Of a DNA stretch of 64,000 nt, positions 61,219 through 64,000 are shown one piece after another (positions within the stretch are counted from its first letter, which is position 1; the number at the start of each line of letters is the position of its first letter). The stretch is from Euptelea pleiosperma (Eukaryota; Streptophyta; Magnoliopsida; Ranunculales; Eupteleaceae): positions 7,677,464-7,741,463 of the forward strand of contig CM068548.1 in assembly GCA_035048495.1 (NCBI GenBank), read 5' to 3'. Both the position numbers and the translations under genes were made by a program. The notes beneath the pieces are model-generated. The model did not search any database and was not told the origin of the DNA. It saw nothing but the letters and a program-made list of their open reading frames with translations.

Positions 61219-61673
61219 CTTTAATTCTTCCAAATCCTAAACTTTCTACCTGGAAAAGGTGCATTTCTCTTTAACACTTGATGGGTCTTTAAGAGAAGTA
61301 ATGGGAGGGTTCGGCTGCATTGCTAGATACCAAGGAGGTTCAATGGTCATTCAACAGTTGTTTGCAATTGAAACTGGGGTTCACACAGCAATTGATCAGT
61401 ACAACTTCAATCGAATTGTGCTCAACTACATAAAAGGGACAACGAAAATTCCTGGAGATGTTATAATCTCAATATTCTTCAACCATATCCTAAACTTTGT
61501 ACATGGCTGCATCCTGGTAAAGATGCATGGCTCCTGAACACTTGATGGGTCTTTAAGAGAAGTAATGGGAGGGTTCGGCTGCATCGCTAGCTAGATACCA
61601 ATGAGGTTCAATGATCATTCAAGGGCTGTTTGCAATTGAAACTGGGGTTCACACAGCAATTGATCAGCACAAC
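61219..61673 (+). pseudogene. Duplicated RNase H-like (retrotransposon-type) remnant
   Basis: The frame TLDGSLREVMGGFGCIAR and FAIETGVHTAID resembles the plant RNase H-like domain whose consensus begins NTDGS and GGFGxIxRD. The block is present twice, 61219-61405 and 61470-61673, with substitutions and a small insertion that breaks the second frame. Several catalytic acids cannot be placed. It is a relic. Confidence 0.5.
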
Positions 61674-62258
61674 GAAAATTCCTTGAAGATAATATAAGCA
61701 TATTAAGAGGTTTTGAGATCATGAAGCTTGGCCTTGAATAACAGATAGCAGCTCCATGCAGACTTGCAAGGCCTGAGCTTCTGGAGTTTGCTACTGAATC
61801 CATGAAACAACAGATACCCCAGAAATGGACAAGAAGTCCAATTTGCAAATCAAAGGTAAGTCATACTCCGTTACTCTATAAAACTACTCATCTAGTCATC
61901 TCCCACAGTCCTACTAGTCATCAGCAGCAGAATAAGAAAAACAGAAACAAAAGAAATCCAAATATCCTACCTATAAATCAAAACGGAATGAGATTATAAC
62001 AAGAATCCCCTCTTCATAAAACCCATCAATCATTGACAAAAAAAAAAGGATTCAAATGGGTCATCAATCAAGCCAAGAACAAGAACAACAAGCTACAAGA
62101 AATCAAACTTAATACTAATAACAATGCTCACATAACTCTACAATGCTACATGAATAGCTTAAAATGCATGATCATAGTGAAGCTAAACACAATCTCACGC
62201 CGTTATGCTGGACTTGAACAAGAACAAAGCTCAAAAGGGTTCTGTGAGTAACTCACAG

Positions 62259-62409
62259 ATGAATAAAGAAGGGCCGTCCTGCCTTCCTTAGCTATAGAAC
62301 GCCGAGATACCCAAAGGATTGCAGCTGCAGCAGCAGCAGCAGCAGGTGGACAGAGTCGACGAACCGACGAAGACGATGGGGGAGAGAGGAGAGTGAAGGG
62401 TGGGGTCAC
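62259..62409 (-). other. Possible first exon with poly-Ala tract
   Basis: A - strand frame from ATG 62409 reads MTPPFTLLSPPSSSSVRRLC, then eight Ala from a GCA/CAG repeat (about 62322-62347), then ILWVSRRSIAKEGRTALLYS and a GTGAGT donor-like site. This looks like the start of an organelle-targeted protein, but no in-phase second exon was found. Confidence 0.25.
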
Positions 62410-62460
62410 TCCGGCAACGTGGGGACCGTGGGATTAAGAAGAAAAATTTTGAAGGGGTGG

Positions 62461-62594
62461 AATTTTGAAGCAGCGAAGCAGGGCCAATCACATGGCGCCA
62501 CAATCCGCTATTGCTTTCGTACGAACCCAGAAATGCTTTTGAACAGCAGATTGTGACGCCATGTGATTGCCCACTGCTTTGCTGCTTCAAAAAA
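62461..62594. repeat. Hairpin MITE with about 50-bp arms
   Basis: TTTTGAAGCAGCGAAGCAGG and CCAATCACATGGCG at the left are mirrored by CGCCATGTGATTGCCCACTG and CTTTGCTGCTTCAAAA at the right, with a short spacer. The transcript would fold into a long imperfect hairpin. Confidence 0.75.
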
Positions 62595-62839
62595 GCTGCC
62601 GAGGATTATGGCTGTTTTAGGTTTTTCGTACTTTTTCCCCTCAGCCGAATAAAAGAGTAGTATTTAATGTTTATACGTGTAAAACGGATTTTATTCGTTT
62701 TGCCCTTAAAATACCGAATTTTTATTGTTAAGTCCAACGACCAAATTGCCTGGTTCAGATTCCAGAGACAATTCGAATGGAATCATTATAGATTTGATCT
62801 TTTTGAACTCTACCCGTAACTAAGTAGGTGCCATGGTTC

Positions 62840-63010
62840 GAAGTTTCGGCCGATCCCATTTTGGATCTGGCGGGATCGGCATCCACCATCCGATCCAAAA
62901 AATGGATCGTCTCACTTGAGATCACTGCTGTTTCCTAAGGAAATCTTACATTGTCTCGACTCTCGAGCTAGATGTGCCGATCCTGGATCGGACCGATCCG
63001 AATTGAGATT
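62840..63010. repeat. GATC-rich dispersed repeat
   Basis: GATCCTGGATCGGACCGATC and related words, like 1632-1740 and 22440-22700. Directly precedes the TRIM element. Confidence 0.4.
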
Positions 63011-63037
63011 GACGACCTCTTATGTGTTCAGTCAATG

Positions 63038-63422
63038 TGTTAAGACCCAAACCAATACACCAAAAGCACCTAGGTGATAGAGGTGTGGAAAGTTTAAGTC
63101 TTAGCCTCTAGGATCGTAACATTCCACCACGCTTCGAAGGCCAACGTCTACGGTGGCCCACTCTAAGGCGGCTTGCACTCCGGTAACCCTATTTTCTCAC
63201 TTTTTGTGAGCGAGCCCCTGGTATTTTTTTCGGTACCCTTATTTTCTCCATTTTTTGAGCGAGCCCCTAGGTAGCCCTTTTCTCAGGCCACCCCTCCCAT
63301 GACTTGAACCCTTGACGTGGGGTTGGCTCTGATACCACATGTTAAGACCCACACCAATACACCAAAAGCACCTAGGTGATAGAGGTGTGGAAAGTTTAAG
63401 TCTTAGCCTTTAGATAGTAACA
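63038..63422 (-). mobile_element. Complete TRIM (miniature LTR retrotransposon), 385 bp
   Basis: Two LTRs, 63038-63121 and 63340-63422, both begin TGTTAAGACCC and end GTAACA, differing at a few positions. The element is flanked by the 5-bp duplication CAATG (63033-63037 and 63423-63427). Two bases inside the right LTR, GGCTCTGATACCA (63325-63337) is the complement of the initiator-Met tRNA primer site TGGTATCAGAGCC, so the element runs on the - strand. The interior is only about 218 bp and noncoding, as in TRIMs. Confidence 0.93.
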
Positions 63423-63429
63423 CAATGGA

Positions 63430-63800
63430 ACAAGAAGATCGCCCGCATCTTAATAATCAAATTCTAAGCTAAATATGGTCAATCATCGAACATATAGATG
63501 TGTTTAATTGGTCAATTTTTTTTTCTAATTTATGGAGAAAAACACTAATTTAGTTCTATTATTGAGAAATAAATTCCAGTTATTTTACGAGGGCAGTCCT
63601 GGTAATTAGTTAGAATACTCCAAGTCTATACTAAAATACATGAGACCATGAGGCTACTAAAGTAATTTCGTCCAAGTTTTAAAAAAAAGAAAAATTATAT
63701 TAATTAAGGATAATTTAAGTATTAATTTAATTAATTGAAGATTAAGGATAAAATTTAAGTGTTCCGCAACTCCTTTAAGGACTTAAAGATTTGAAGTCTC
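63430..63800. other. Intergenic DNA, no feature seen
   Basis: AT-rich noncoding DNA with no recognised element. Confidence 0.5.
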
Positions 63801-63807
63801 CCCCAAG

Positions 63808-64000
63808 GTTTAAAAGGAGCCGTTATACCGTAACGGATTGGGGGTGTTACCATTTTTTTCCGTTATAACGGCACTATAACAAATTGTAACACTCGGGCAA
63901 AAATATAAAATAACGGAAAAAGCAGAAATAATGACGCTGAAATTAAAATTTGAAATTCAAAAAATGGAAAATAACAGCCGTTTTTAACAAAAATTTCTAA
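63808..64000. repeat. TTATAACGG-family MITE, cut by the window edge
   Basis: Left end AAGGTTTAAAAGGAGCCG followed by CCGTTATAACGGC and AATAACGGAAAAAGCAG, collinear with 57923-58310. The right end lies beyond the window. Confidence 0.7.

Noticed and set aside
62203..62409. Complete 68-residue protein with poly-Ala
   Set aside because: The reading beyond the GTGAGT site has no support, and no in-phase second exon was found; kept only as a weak first-exon note.

Overview
The window is nuclear DNA from a flowering plant. Its genes have many GT-AG introns, plant-type gene families and dicot-like AT-rich noncoding DNA, and transposable-element remnants are dense. Fragments resembling plastid rbcL, trnL(UAA) and trnF sit in the middle of nuclear repeats, which also indicates a plant nucleus. 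The species cannot be fixed from the sequence alone. No bacterial operon, phage, CRISPR array or rRNA gene was seen.

Four genes are well supported. An equilibrative nucleoside transporter lies on the + strand (CDS 3023-7571, 9 coding exons, 418 residues). A plant-type protein of unknown function with two predicted membrane segments lies on the + strand (26663-29845, 3 exons, 744 residues). VPS15, the protein-kinase-like regulatory subunit of the class III PI 3-kinase complex, lies on the - strand (44925 down to 31810, 11 exons, 1564 residues). A bacterial-type ribosomal protein S6, probably mitochondrial, lies on the - strand (54461 down to 49878, 2 exons, 149 residues). The tail of another gene enters at the left edge (2-205), and a short membrane-protein ORF at 60298-60693 is possible. 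The four genes do not form a functional cluster; this is ordinary plant gene spacing with repeats between and inside genes.

Layout. 1-900: gene tail and AT-rich DNA. 905-1620: a fold-back element packed with palindromes. 1860-7571: transporter gene, with a hAT fragment in intron 2. 7.6-10.2 kb: MITE-like pieces and a scrambled plastid-derived patch. 10.5-17.1 kb: two direct copies of a roughly 3.1-kb noncoding repeat. 17-26.2 kb: mixed repeats, including a head-to-tail array of about 170-bp units with Helitron-like ends at 24.1-25.2 kb. 26.6-29.9 kb: the two-membrane-segment gene. 31.8-44.9 kb: VPS15, whose introns hold a LINE remnant, two MITEs and a partial duplication of exon 4. 45.6-48.7 kb: nested hAT and Mutator-like elements. 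49.9-55.2 kb: the S6 gene, with a hAT deletion derivative in its intron. 55-64 kb: MITEs, a SINE, an RNase H-like remnant and a complete TRIM retrotransposon.

The most unusual structures are the fold-back palindrome element, the tandem Helitron-like array, the partial exon duplication inside VPS15, a trnF-like relic whose anticodon reads GCA, a perfect 52-bp inverted repeat at 47137-47247, and a Mutator-like MITE family that carries CACGTG boxes in its arms. All comparisons were made by eye; no alignment or database search was run.
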